64,000 bases of DNA from M3 sp045133615. GTDB lineage: Bacteria > Bacteroidota > Bacteroidia > Bacteroidales > Muribaculaceae. The stretch is from positions 34,155 to 98,154 of the forward strand of contig JBGUUQ010000069.1 of assembly GCA_045133615.1 (NCBI GenBank), read 5' to 3'. The notes below the pieces were generated by a model, which made no database searches, was not told where the DNA came from, and was given only the letters and a program-made list of their open reading frames with translations. Made by a program: the position numbers and the translations under genes. Each line of letters starts with the position of its first letter. Position 1 is the stretch's first letter. Shown here piece by piece: positions 1 to 8,524 of the stretch.

Positions 1-1
1 C

Positions 2-49
2 TCATCCAAATCAAAATCTAAAGCCAAAAACCGAGTAACCGAGGATTAG
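2..49 (+). CDS. C-terminal tail of a gene cut by the window start
   Basis: In frame 2 the first bases read as a short Ser/Lys-rich tail (SSKSKSKAKNRVTED) ending at TAG 47-49. A strong rho-independent terminator follows 35 bases later on the same strand, which supports a real gene end here. Too little is visible for a function. It could also be non-coding, because only 15 codons remain. Confidence 0.35.
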   Translation, partial: SSKSKSKAKNRVTED

Positions 50-84
50 CATCCGTGCTCCCTCACAAACTTCTGACTACACAA

Positions 85-121
85 TCGGGCGACCCTCTTC
101 GAGAGCCGCCCGACTTTTTAT
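85..121 (+). terminator. Rho-independent terminator
   Basis: A 7-bp outer stem (TCGGGCG 85-91 with CGCCCGA 107-113) and an inner CTCT/AGAG stem are followed by a run of T. The T tract lies on the plus side, so it probably ends the gene entering from the left edge. It may also insulate the convergent ferritin gene. Confidence 0.75.
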
Positions 122-139
122 CTATATGCAATCAATCGA

Positions 140-655
140 CTATTCGGCAAGAGGCGACGGCACACTGTACTTACGACCGGCAAGCTCTTGGTCCAGCATA
201 TACACACCATAGCCATTGTCGCCCACCAACGTATATTTGTCGATAAGTTCCTGAGCATTTTCCTCCTCTTCCACCTGCTCGTCGACAAACCAGTCAAGCA
301 TACCGCGAGTGGCATAATCCTTCTCCGCTTCAGCCAAAGCATACAAGCCATTGATGAGAGCAGTCACCTTACGCTCAAGAGCAAGCGTATCGGTAAACGC
401 AGCAAGTTCCGATGCCCATTCCGAAGGCACAGCCTCAATCGGTTGCAACACCACGCGACCGCCACGTGAATACAGATAATTCATAAATATCTCGGCATGA
501 GCTTGTTCCTCCTTAAACTGCACTTTAAACCAATTAGCCACACCCTTGCGACCCATAGCCTCAAAATTAGTAGCCATCGAAAGATAGAGATAAGCCGACC
601 AAAGTTCGGCATTGATTTGCGCATTAATAGCGTCTTCAATTTTCTTGTCAATCAT
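140..655 (-). CDS. ftnA: Ferritin (non-haem iron storage)
   Basis: This 171-residue cytoplasmic ferritin would form a 24-subunit shell that oxidises Fe(II) at a di-iron centre and stores it as mineral. The ferroxidase ligands fall at the positions known for bacterial FtnA: Glu17, Tyr24, Glu50, His53, Glu94 and Gln127, with Glu126 and Glu130 nearby. The length is normal for the family. The gene stands alone on the minus strand. A TATATTTG -7 box (691-698) sits about 35 bases upstream of the start codon. The lack of haem-ligand context and the Glu/Gln set favour FtnA over bacterioferritin or Dps. Confidence 0.95.
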   Translation of the reverse strand: MIDKKIEDAINAQINAELWSAYLYLSMATNFEAMGRKGVANWFKVQFKEEQAHAEIFMNYLYSRGGRVVLQPIEAVPSEWASELAAFTDTLALERKVTALINGLYALAEAEKDYATRGMLDWFVDEQVEEEENAQELIDKYTLVGDNGYGVYMLDQELAGRKYSVPSPLAE

Positions 656-690
656 AATTTCATTTGTTTTAATTAGGTTAATTTCTCCCG

Positions 691-698
691 CAAATATA
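691..698 (-). promoter_or_regulatory. Promoter -7 box of ferritin
   Basis: The minus strand reads TATATTTG, an exact match to the Bacteroidota -7 consensus TAnnTTTG. It lies about 36 bases before the ferritin start. A TTG-containing -33 region lies about 25 bases further upstream. Confidence 0.65.
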
Positions 699-746
699 GT
701 GATAATCTCGATACACTCACCACAACAATATTAGAAAAAAATTTGT

Positions 747-754
747 TATTTTTG
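747..754 (+). promoter_or_regulatory. Promoter -7 box of the lipid kinase gene
   Basis: TATTTTTG matches the consensus TAnnTTTG and lies 25 bases before the ATG at 780. It is divergent from the ferritin promoter in the same intergenic space. Confidence 0.65.
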
Positions 755-779
755 CACGACCATTAACAGTAGCCCCAGT

Positions 780-1754
780 ATGACACAGTCGCGCCACGTA
801 CTACTCATTATCAACCCCGCTGCCGGAACAGCGAGCAAGCAAGGACTTGAGAAATTCGTTCGCACAAGCCTTCACAATATCGGATGGACAGCCGATGTTG
901 CCTACACAAAAGGACACGGCGACGCTACCCAGCTCGCTAAAGGTGCCGTTGAGCGCAATCTTGATGGTGTCATCATTGCCGGTGGCGACGGCACAGTCAA
1001 TGAAGCAGCCTCCGCACTGCGGAGCACACAGATGCCGCTCGGCATTATCCCCATGGGCTCCGGCAATGGTCTCGCCCGACACCTCGGCATCCCCTCCGAC
1101 CCCCGACAAGCCCTCGATATCATTCTGCAAAACCATATCACCGACTGCGACTTCGGCACAGTCAACGCCCGCCCCTTTTTCTGCACCTTCGGCGTAGGAT
1201 TCGATGCCGCCGTAAGTGAAAAATTCGCCACACAACACCGCCGCGGACGCATGATGTATATCAAAAGCGTCCTCTCCGAATACATCAAATACAAACCCGA
1301 AGTCTACACCATCAGCGCCAACGGCAAGATTCTCACCGAAGAAGCATTCCTCATTGCCGTGTGCAACGCATCTCAATACGGCAACAACGCCTACATCGCA
1401 CCCGATGCATCCATCAGCGACGGCTTGCTCGACATCACCATCGTCCATGCAGGCACCCCCCTCGACATGGCATTCGTAGGAACCGACCTCTTCACCGGAG
1501 CCATCAACTCCAACATGATGATACACTCATTCCGCGCACCCGCAGCCGTCATCTACCGCTCCGGAGAGGGCCCCGCTCATCTCGACGGAGAGCCGGTAAT
1601 ACTCGACGACGTAATGTCGGTAAAATGCCACGCAGGAGCACTCCGACTGTTCACCCCTCTCCGTCAAACGGCTTTTCGCCCTATCATCACCCCTATGGAA
1701 AACATGATACGCGACATCAACTCCACCCTCTCGCGCATCTTCCACCGATACTAA
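780..1754 (+). CDS. Diacylglycerol/lipid kinase family protein (YegS/DagK-like)
   Basis: This 324-residue protein has the diacylglycerol kinase catalytic fold of the YegS/BmrU/LCB5 family. The N-terminal segment carries a phosphate-binding 'INPAAGT' loop (about residues 12-18) and the hallmark nucleotide-binding motif GGDGTVNEAA near residues 68-77, then a 'GSGNGLARHLG' segment. The family phosphorylates a lipid alcohol with ATP at the inner membrane. The physiological substrate cannot be read from sequence. It is single-gene, with its own promoter, between ferritin and the glycogen cluster. Length is typical. Confidence 0.88.
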   Translation: MTQSRHVLLIINPAAGTASKQGLEKFVRTSLHNIGWTADVAYTKGHGDATQLAKGAVERNLDGVIIAGGDGTVNEAASALRSTQMPLGIIPMGSGNGLARHLGIPSDPRQALDIILQNHITDCDFGTVNARPFFCTFGVGFDAAVSEKFATQHRRGRMMYIKSVLSEYIKYKPEVYTISANGKILTEEAFLIAVCNASQYGNNAYIAPDASISDGLLDITIVHAGTPLDMAFVGTDLFTGAINSNMMIHSFRAPAAVIYRSGEGPAHLDGEPVILDDVMSVKCHAGALRLFTPLRQTAFRPIITPMENMIRDINSTLSRIFHRY

Positions 1755-1844
1755 ATCCGCCGCATTAATCACTACATATCAGCCATTTATCTATTGTAAC
1801 TAAAATTTAGCCACTCATTTCTTGCTTTTTAGCCAAAAAAGCGC

Positions 1845-1852
1845 TACATTCG
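1845..1852 (+). promoter_or_regulatory. Possible promoter of the glycogen cluster
   Basis: TACATTCG is one mismatch from TAnnTTTG. A TTG lies 20 bases upstream (1822-1824), the spacing expected of a -33 element. It lies 49 bases before the debranching-enzyme start and is the only candidate seen in the intergenic space. Confidence 0.4.
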
Positions 1853-1901
1853 TAAATTATCCTAATAGTACAACTCTTAAATACTTAATACTTAACAATC
1901 G

Positions 1902-3845
1902 ATGAGCTATCTAAAGTTTGACAAAAACTTAATGATCAATCTCGATCAGTCTCTAACTAAAGAGATGCTCCGCACTAACCAAGCAGGCGCTTACCACTGT
2001 ACCTCCGTCGTTGGATGCAACACCCGCAAGCAACACGGACTTTTGGTAATCCCTATTCCAGAGATGGACAACAAAGCCCACGTGATGCTGTCGTCGCTCG
2101 ACGAGACAGTCATCCAGCATGGCGCACCGTTCAACCTCGGACTGCATCGTTATTCCGGAGGAGTGTACAGCCCCAACGGGCACAAGTACATACGCGAGTT
2201 TGATTGCGAAAGCGTTCCCCGCATGACATTCCGCGTGGGAGGTGTGATTCTCACAAAAGAAAAAATTTTCATATCGCACGAAAATCGCTTCATGATCCGC
2301 TACACGCTGGTCGACGCACACTCGCCGACAACGTTGCAATTCCGTCCGTTCCTCGCATTCCGCGATGCAAATGCACTTTGCGTGGCCAACGACCGAGCAA
2401 ACACCGCATGCGAAGAAGTACCCAACGGCATAGCATGCTGCCTATATCCCGGCTACCCCACGCTCTACATGCAATTCAACCGCAAACCCGTATGGCATCA
2501 CGAGCCACACTGGTACAACGGCATCGAATACGTCAAAGACCTTGAGCGAGGCGTTCCCTACACCGAAGACCTCATGGTGCCCGGCTATTTCGAGATACCC
2601 ATCAAAAAAGGCGAGACCATCATCTTCTCCGCCGGCGTGGAACCCGTATCGCCGCGTTCGCTTGCCAAAACCTACGAAGCAGAAATCGCGTCGCGCACAT
2701 GTCGCACCAGCTTCTACAACTGCCTTAAAAACGCAGCAAAGCAATTCTACTTCAAAGACAAAGAAGGCGACTACATCATATCGTCCTACCCGTGGACATC
2801 GGTCAACGCCCGCGACACATTCATTGCCCTCCCCGGCAGCACACTCTCCATTCGTCATCGCGACGACTTTGAAAGCATTCTCAAGACTGCCACCGAAGCG
2901 CTCACCCGATTCATGGAGACCGAGCAACTCGACTCGCGCATACACGGCATCGACTTACCCGACGTTCCCCTTTGGGCTATTTGGGCAATACAGCAATACT
3001 CCAAGACCTACGACCTCGACGAAACACGCACCCGTTATGCCGACCTCGTCGCCCGTATCGTCGACTACATCGCCTCCGAAGGCCACCCCAACCTCCTTGT
3101 CGAAGACAACGGACTCGTAGCCACACTCGGCACCGGCAACCCCGTGTCGTGGATGAACTCCATGCTCGACGGTCGCCCGCTCGTGCCCCGCACAGGCTAT
3201 CTCGTCGAATTCAACGCATTGTGGTACAATGCACTCCGATTCGCCATTGCCCTTACCGAAGGGCTCGACGCCTACTCAAAATCGCGCGAACATTGGGAAG
3301 AAATCGCTGAAAAGTGTCGCATCTCATTTGTCGACACTTTCCTCAACGACTACGGCTATCTTTACGACTATGTAAACGGCACCTATGCCGACCCGTCAGT
3401 GCGTCCCAATATGGCTATCGCCATAAGCCTCGACCACTCTCCGCTCGACCGCCGTCAGCGCAAAAGCGTGCTCGATGTCGTAACACGCGAACTACTCACC
3501 CCAAAAGGGTTGCGCACATTGTCGCCCAAGAGCTACGGCTACCGTCCGTTCTACCTCGGCACACCCGAAGAGCGCGAAATGGCATATCATGCCGGTCCCG
3601 CACGAGCTTGGCTGTTCGGATTCTACGCCGACGCCTACATCCGCGTATTCGGCATGAGCGGCATCTCCTATCTCGACCGCATGCTCATCGGATTTGAAGA
3701 CGAAATGTCGCAAGGATGTATCGGCTCATTATCCGAGCTCTACGACGGCAACCCGCCATTTGTCGGCAGAGGAGCCATTTCCCATGCAGTCAACGTGGCC
3801 GAAGTGCTTCGCACAATTCGCACCCTCAAAAAGTTTAACATGTAA
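1902..3845 (+). CDS. Glycogen debranching enzyme (amylo-alpha-1,6-glucosidase type)
   Basis: This 647-residue protein resembles the archaeal/bacterial-type glycogen debranching enzymes. It has an N-terminal beta-sandwich domain (about 1-220, starting around 'GAYHCTSVVGCNTRKQHGLL') and a C-terminal (alpha/alpha)6 barrel of the amylo-alpha-1,6-glucosidase family (about 270-640). The barrel includes the 'SSYPWTSVNARDTFIALPG' stretch and the late 'WLFGFYADAYIRVFG' helix. It would hydrolyse alpha-1,6 branch points of glycogen in the cytoplasm. The next two genes (glycosyltransferase 9 bases downstream, then a GH57 protein) form a storage-polysaccharide operon with it. Length and organisation are normal for Bacteroidales. 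Confidence 0.9.
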   Translation: MSYLKFDKNLMINLDQSLTKEMLRTNQAGAYHCTSVVGCNTRKQHGLLVIPIPEMDNKAHVMLSSLDETVIQHGAPFNLGLHRYSGGVYSPNGHKYIREFDCESVPRMTFRVGGVILTKEKIFISHENRFMIRYTLVDAHSPTTLQFRPFLAFRDANALCVANDRANTACEEVPNGIACCLYPGYPTLYMQFNRKPVWHHEPHWYNGIEYVKDLERGVPYTEDLMVPGYFEIPIKKGETIIFSAGVEPVSPRSLAKTYEAEIASRTCRTSFYNCLKNAAKQFYFKDKEGDYIISSYPWTSVNARDTFIALPGSTLSIRHRDDFESILKTATEALTRFMETEQLDSRIHGIDLPDVPLWAIWAIQQYSKTYDLDETRTRYADLVARIVDYIASEGHPNLLVEDNGLVATLGTGNPVSWMNSMLDGRPLVPRTGYLVEFNALWYNALRFAIALTEGLDAYSKSREHWEEIAEKCRISFVDTFLNDYGYLYDYVNGTYADPSVRPNMAIAISLDHSPLDRRQRKSVLDVVTRELLTPKGLRTLSPKSYGYRPFYLGTPEEREMAYHAGPARAWLFGFYADAYIRVFGMSGISYLDRMLIGFEDEMSQGCIGSLSELYDGNPPFVGRGAISHAVNVAEVLRTIRTLKKFNM

Positions 3846-3854
3846 TCCATCGCC

Positions 3855-5117
3855 ATGAAAGCATTAATGTTTGGGTGGGAATTTCCACCCCATATCCTCG
3901 GCGGACTCGGCACCGCCAGCTACGGTCTCACAAAAGGCATGTGGGAAAACGGCGACATGGACATCACCTTTGTCATCCCTAAGCCCTACGGCGACGAAGA
4001 GAAAGGTTTTGCCAAAATCATCGGAGCATCACAAGTGCCCATATGTTGGCGCGACGTCAATCGCGAATACGTAGAAAGCCGTATCGGCAAAGTAATGGAG
4101 CCTGACTACTACTACCGTCTGCGCGACAACATCTACGCCGACTTCAACTATATGCGTACCAACGACCTCGGCTGCATTGAGTTCTCCGGTCGCTATCCCG
4201 ACAATCTGCTTGAAGAAATCAACAACTACTCCATCATGGCAGGCGTAATCGCCCGCACAGAGCAGTTCGACATCATTCATTCCCACGACTGGCTCACCTA
4301 CCCCGCCGGCATCCATGCCAAGCAAGTCACAGGCAAGCCTCTCGTCATCCACGTTCACGCCACCGACTTCGACCGCTCCCGCGGCAACGTCAACCCCACC
4401 GTGTTCGGAATCGAACTCGACGGCATGCACAATGCCGACCACATCATCACCGTTTCCGACCTCACCCGTCACACAGTGATTGAAAAGTACGGCATCGACC
4501 CCGCAAAAGTCACCACCGTCCACAACGCCGTTGAGCCGCTAAGTCCCGAATTGCTCGGTGTGCAAGTGCAGAAGCCGAAAGAAAAAATCGTCACATTCCT
4601 CGGCCGCATCACCATGCAGAAAGGACCAGAATACTTCGTCGAAGCAGCCGCCAAAGTTCTCAAAAACAACCGCAACGTGCGCTTCGTCATGGCTGGCAGT
4701 GGCGACATGATGGACAAAATGATCAACCTCGCCGCCGAGCGAGGCATTGCCGACCGCTTCCATTTCCCCGGATTCCAAAAAGGCAAGCAAGTCTACGAAA
4801 TGCTCAAAGCATCCGATGTCTACATCATGCCATCTGTTTCCGAGCCATTCGGCATCTCACCACTCGAAGCTATGCAGATGGGAGTACCATCCATCATCTC
4901 AAAGCAGAGCGGTTGCGCCGAGATTCTGTCAAACGTCATCAAGACCGACTACTGGGACATCGACGAAATGGCCGACGCTATCTACTCCATCATCACCTAT
5001 CCGGCGATGTACGAACAGTTGCGCCACGACGGTCTCGAAGAGGTCAATCAAATCACATGGGACAAAGCCGGAAAGAAAGTCATCGACATCTACAAGCAAG
5101 TCCTCAACCACGAATAA
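3855..5117 (+). CDS. Glycogen synthase-like glycosyltransferase (GT-B fold)
   Basis: This 420-residue retaining glycosyltransferase has the GT-B fold. The N-terminal 'GWEFPP..GGLG' signature is like the ADP-glucose-binding loop of starch/glycogen synthases. A 'HSHDWLTYPAG' segment follows. The C-terminal GT1/GT4 nucleotide-sugar domain has 'FLGRITMQKGPEYFVEAA' and the 'PSVSEPFGISPLEAMQMG' E-x7-E region. Its position between a debranching enzyme and a GH57 protein suggests it elongates alpha-glucan. Donor (ADP- or UDP-glucose) and product remain inference. It starts 9 bases after the debranching gene, so the two are co-transcribed. Confidence 0.85.
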   Translation: MKALMFGWEFPPHILGGLGTASYGLTKGMWENGDMDITFVIPKPYGDEEKGFAKIIGASQVPICWRDVNREYVESRIGKVMEPDYYYRLRDNIYADFNYMRTNDLGCIEFSGRYPDNLLEEINNYSIMAGVIARTEQFDIIHSHDWLTYPAGIHAKQVTGKPLVIHVHATDFDRSRGNVNPTVFGIELDGMHNADHIITVSDLTRHTVIEKYGIDPAKVTTVHNAVEPLSPELLGVQVQKPKEKIVTFLGRITMQKGPEYFVEAAAKVLKNNRNVRFVMAGSGDMMDKMINLAAERGIADRFHFPGFQKGKQVYEMLKASDVYIMPSVSEPFGISPLEAMQMGVPSIISKQSGCAEILSNVIKTDYWDIDEMADAIYSIITYPAMYEQLRHDGLEEVNQITWDKAGKKVIDIYKQVLNHE

Positions 5118-5156
5118 ACTAACCTAAAGTCAAATTCATTAACAGGAAACACAATA

Positions 5157-6575
5157 ATGAAAGCAATCTGTTTCTATTTCCAGATACACCAACCGTTCCG
5201 CCTCAAGAAATACCGTTTCTTCGACATAGGCAACGACCATTACTACTACGATGACTTCGCCAACGACGACATCATCACCCGCATCGCACATCGCAGCTAC
5301 ATTCCCGCTGCCGAGAGCCTTCTGCGCATGATAGAGGAAAGCAACGGAAAATTCCGCTGCGCAATCTCCATCTCTGGCGTTGCGCTCGAACAGTGCGAAC
5401 AATACGTACCTGAGTTTATCGACCTGCTCAAAAAGCTCGCCGACACAGGCAAAGTCGAATTCCTTGCCGAGACCTACGCCCACTCCCTCTCATCGCTCAC
5501 CGACTACGACGAATTCATCAACCAAGTCAAAGTTCACAACGAAAAGCTCCACGAAATGTTTGGTGTAAAGCCAAAAGTACTTCGCAACACCGAGCTTGTC
5601 TACTGCGACGAAATGGCTCCCGTCATCGCCTCGATGGGCTACAAAGGTGTGATTACCGAAGGTGCAAAACACATCCTCGGATGGAAATCCCCCAACTATA
5701 TCTACACGGCCGCATCCGCTCCAAAGCTCAAGCTATTGCTTAAAAACGACAAACTCAGCGACGACATCGCTTTCCGTTTCAGCAACACCGAGTGGGACGC
5801 ATATCCCCTCACCGCCGACAAATACATCGATTGGATTGCATCCACACCCGACGAAGAGCAGATTGTCAACCTCTTCATGAACCTTGAGACATTCGGCGGA
5901 ATGCAAGGTCGCGAGACAGGTATCTTCCAATTCCTCGAAGCTCTGCCACGCTTCGCTGCCGAACGAGGCATCGACTTCCTCACCCCCTCCGAAGCCATCG
6001 CAAAACTCAAGCCCGTAGGTGAGCTATCCGTTCTCCACCCCATCTCGTGGGCCGACGAAGCACGCGACACCTCCGCATGGCTCGGCAATAAGCTCCAAAA
6101 CGAAGCATTTTCCAAGCTCTACTCCGTTGCCGAGCGCGTTCGCCTTTGCGACGACCGTCGTCTCAAACAAGACTGGTATTATCTGCAAGCCTCCGACCAT
6201 CTGTTCTACATGTCGACCAAAAATCTTGCCGACGGCGTGGTTCATTCCCATTTCAGTCCCTACGAAACTCCGTTCCAAGCGTTCACCAACTACATGAACG
6301 TCCTATCCGACTTCATCGTGCGTGTTGAAGAGCAATATCCCCTCTCCATCGAAAATGAAGAGCTCAACGCATTGCTCACCACCATACGCAATCAAGCGCA
6401 AGAAATCGAACTCCTCAACAAAGAAGTAGCATCAATGCGCAACAACATCGAACGCATGGACCCCAACGAAGTCAAGCGAGCCAAAGCCGAACAGGAAGCT
6501 GCCGAAGCCAAAGCTGCCGCAGCCGAAAAGCCGACCAAGCCAAAACGTACCTGCAAGAAAAAAGCAGCAAAGTAA
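5157..6575 (+). CDS. GH57 alpha-amylase-like protein
   Basis: This 472-residue glycoside hydrolase family 57 protein is the third gene of the glycogen cluster. The family signature 'QIHQPFR' is at residues 9-15. Region 3 keeps the catalytic nucleophile as Glu146 in 'RNTELVY'. Region 4, normally 'FMDYETFGE' in the alpha-amylase-like branch, reads 'FMNLETFGGM', so the expected catalytic Asp is Asn242. A coiled, Ala/Lys/Glu-rich tail (about 400-472) ends in basic residues. It may be a weak or non-catalytic alpha-glucan-binding protein. Alpha-amylase-like GH57 homologues with incomplete catalytic residues are known in Bacteroides. Confidence 0.85.
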   Translation: MKAICFYFQIHQPFRLKKYRFFDIGNDHYYYDDFANDDIITRIAHRSYIPAAESLLRMIEESNGKFRCAISISGVALEQCEQYVPEFIDLLKKLADTGKVEFLAETYAHSLSSLTDYDEFINQVKVHNEKLHEMFGVKPKVLRNTELVYCDEMAPVIASMGYKGVITEGAKHILGWKSPNYIYTAASAPKLKLLLKNDKLSDDIAFRFSNTEWDAYPLTADKYIDWIASTPDEEQIVNLFMNLETFGGMQGRETGIFQFLEALPRFAAERGIDFLTPSEAIAKLKPVGELSVLHPISWADEARDTSAWLGNKLQNEAFSKLYSVAERVRLCDDRRLKQDWYYLQASDHLFYMSTKNLADGVVHSHFSPYETPFQAFTNYMNVLSDFIVRVEEQYPLSIENEELNALLTTIRNQAQEIELLNKEVASMRNNIERMDPNEVKRAKAEQEAAEAKAAAAEKPTKPKRTCKKKAAK

Positions 6576-6616
6576 TCCGACACCGTATCAACTACAAGAA
6601 ATAGCGCCCTATCATT

Positions 6617-6658
6617 CGTGCGTTGACAGCATCAGTTTGTCAACGCACGTTTTTATTT
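6617..6658 (+). terminator. Strong rho-independent terminator of the glycogen cluster
   Basis: There is a perfect 12-bp stem (CGTGCGTTGACA 6617-6628 with TGTCAACGCACG 6638-6649), a 9-base loop and a TTTTTATTT tail. It lies 42 bases after the GH57 stop. The hairpin's right arm contains the TTG that would otherwise extend the next reading frame. Confidence 0.9.
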
Positions 6659-6744
6659 CCTCCACTATTCCTCCCGCTATTTTCACATCTCATCCCACAA
6701 CAATTCGCCCCTCTTTTACGTTTTTCCTTAAAACAATTCAGATT

Positions 6745-7281
6745 ATGAACAGCAATCGCAATTTTATCACAAGCCTTTTTCTACTCGCTGCGGGTATCAT
6801 CCTCATCATACTCCACAACCGTATCAACATCATCAGCGGTATAGTCACCATCGTAGGACTGCTTTTCATCCTGCCAAGCCTCTACAATCTGATTATGCTC
6901 TTTGTCCGCACAGCCGACGGCTCTAAACAAAGCGGAAAGGCCGCCGGACTCATTTCCTCCGTCGGAGCACTCTGTTTAGGGGTATGCATGGTTGCTGTAC
7001 CCGACTTTTTCGTCGGAACACTCGTCTACATATTCGCCGGACTTCTCGTATTGGGCGGTGTCTACCAGATTCTGCTTATCGCCTACGCTTCCAAGCCCCT
7101 GCGGGCACCGTGGTGGATGTACATATTGCCCGCCGCTACAGCGATAGCCGGCATCGTACTGCTCGTCACCGACATCCACACTATCGAACACCTCGTGGTT
7201 CTCATCACCGGCATAGCGTTCACCGCCGTAGCCGTCAACTCCATCCTCGTCTACATCGGAGTACGCTCCGTCTCCCGCTGA
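6745..7281 (+). CDS. Small multi-pass membrane protein (DUF308/HdeD-like)
   Basis: The start was set at ATG 6745 because the longer frame begins with a TTG inside the preceding terminator hairpin. The 178-residue product has six hydrophobic segments (for example 'NFITSLFLLAAGIILIIL', 'IVTIVGLLFILPSLYNLIM', 'LVYIFAGLLVLGGVYQILL') and no large soluble domain. This resembles the DUF308/HdeD family of inner-membrane proteins, some of which relate to acid resistance. The role here is unknown. It is a single gene facing the minus-strand protease operon. Confidence 0.7.
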   Translation: MNSNRNFITSLFLLAAGIILIILHNRINIISGIVTIVGLLFILPSLYNLIMLFVRTADGSKQSGKAAGLISSVGALCLGVCMVAVPDFFVGTLVYIFAGLLVLGGVYQILLIAYASKPLRAPWWMYILPAATAIAGIVLLVTDIHTIEHLVVLITGIAFTAVAVNSILVYIGVRSVSR

Positions 7282-7294
7282 TATCCGGCAACCA

Positions 7295-8524
7295 TCACTC
7301 GGCTCTGTATATAAGCGTACTGCATCGCTCGGCAACGATTGTCGAGCGCGTCACCCGCGCAATATCGTCGGGCGTCACCGCTCTGTATAGCGAAGCCACA
7401 TCGTTCACGTCATATCCGAGCATCTCGGCTCGTGCCAACGGTGATGCCTTCTTCCGATAACCGATTTGCGACATCACACGTTGCGACTCGAATCGATTGA
7501 TTGTCCGCTCAAGCTCATATTCCGAGAGCGAACCGTCGGCAAGGCGCAACACCTCATTTTCGAGCATAGCCTCCGCCTCCGTCAAATCCACATCATCGTT
7601 CACCATCGCATTGAGCATCAAAAATCCCGGCTCCACACTGCCGATTATCGACGCATCGACATCAGTGAACAAGTCCGACCCCATCATCAGATTGCGATAG
7701 AATCGCGACGAACGCCCCGACGCGAGCAAATCGGTGATAATATCACACTCCACATATCCCTTTTCGCCGAAAGCCGGCATGCGATACGCCTTTACAATCA
7801 TCGTTTGTGGCACCTTGCCCGCCACCTCCCCTCGGCGATGCTCCGTCTGCTCCGCCTCCGGAGCATACTGCCGTCGGGCTACATCGCGCGACGGAATCGG
7901 GCCAAACCACTTCTCAGCCAATCGGCGTGTCTCTTCGAGCGATATGCGCCCAGTCACCGCAAGCACGGCATTGTTTGGCGCATAATGAGAATAGAAAAAC
8001 TCCCTCACGTCATCCTGCGTCACCTTTGCGATATGCTCAAGTTCCTTTCCTATCACCGGAAATCGGTACGGATGAGTCTTATACACCAGTGCACGCAGAT
8101 GGTGGAACAAATCCCCGTAAGGCTGATTCAGACACACCTGCTTAAACTCCTCCGACACCACTTGGCGCTGCACTTCGAGAGCCTTGTCGCTGAAAGCCAA
8201 CGCAAGCATTCGGTCGCTTTCGAGCCAAAACGCCGTCTCCGCATTCTGAGCCGGCACTATGTCGTAGAAATTAGTGAAGTCATTCGAGGTCCACGCATTG
8301 TCGCTCCCGCCGGCAGCCTCTATCGCCGCATCATAGTCAGGAATATTCACCGACCCGCCAAACATCAGATGCTCAAACAGATGAGCCAATCCCGTCAGTT
8401 CAGGCGACTCATCGCGCGAACCCACATCATATAAAATATTGAGTGCCACCATAGCGGTGGCACTGTCATAGTGATGAACTACGCGCAACCCGTTGGGCAG
8501 CGTAAATCTATTCGTTTCAATCAT
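7295..8524 (-). CDS. M16 family zinc metalloprotease
   Basis: This 409-residue insulinase/pitrilysin-family peptidase carries the inverted zinc motif HLFEH (His48, Glu51, His52) and a downstream Glu cluster ('VVSEEFKQ') that supplies the third ligand. It is a one-chain half of the family, as in processing peptidase-like bacterial members, with active and inactive M16 sub-domains. No signal peptide is visible, so it is probably cytoplasmic or exported in an unrecognised way. Its start overlaps the stop of the cyclophilin gene by 4 bases (ATGA), indicating translational coupling. Confidence 0.9.
   Translation of the reverse strand: MIETNRFTLPNGLRVVHHYDSATAMVALNILYDVGSRDESPELTGLAHLFEHLMFGGSVNIPDYDAAIEAAGGSDNAWTSNDFTNFYDIVPAQNAETAFWLESDRMLALAFSDKALEVQRQVVSEEFKQVCLNQPYGDLFHHLRALVYKTHPYRFPVIGKELEHIAKVTQDDVREFFYSHYAPNNAVLAVTGRISLEETRRLAEKWFGPIPSRDVARRQYAPEAEQTEHRRGEVAGKVPQTMIVKAYRMPAFGEKGYVECDIITDLLASGRSSRFYRNLMMGSDLFTDVDASIIGSVEPGFLMLNAMVNDDVDLTEAEAMLENEVLRLADGSLSEYELERTINRFESQRVMSQIGYRKKASPLARAEMLGYDVNDVASLYRAVTPDDIARVTRSTIVAERCSTLIYRAE

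Noticed and set aside
801..1526. Long minus-strand frame antisense to the lipid kinase
   Set aside because: It overlaps a clear kinase gene entirely, is very Cys/Gly/Val-rich and has no promoter; such frames are mirror images of the strong C-ending codon bias.
6637..6744. N-terminal extension of the small membrane protein
   Set aside because: It begins at a TTG inside the terminator hairpin of the preceding operon and adds 36 unrelated residues.
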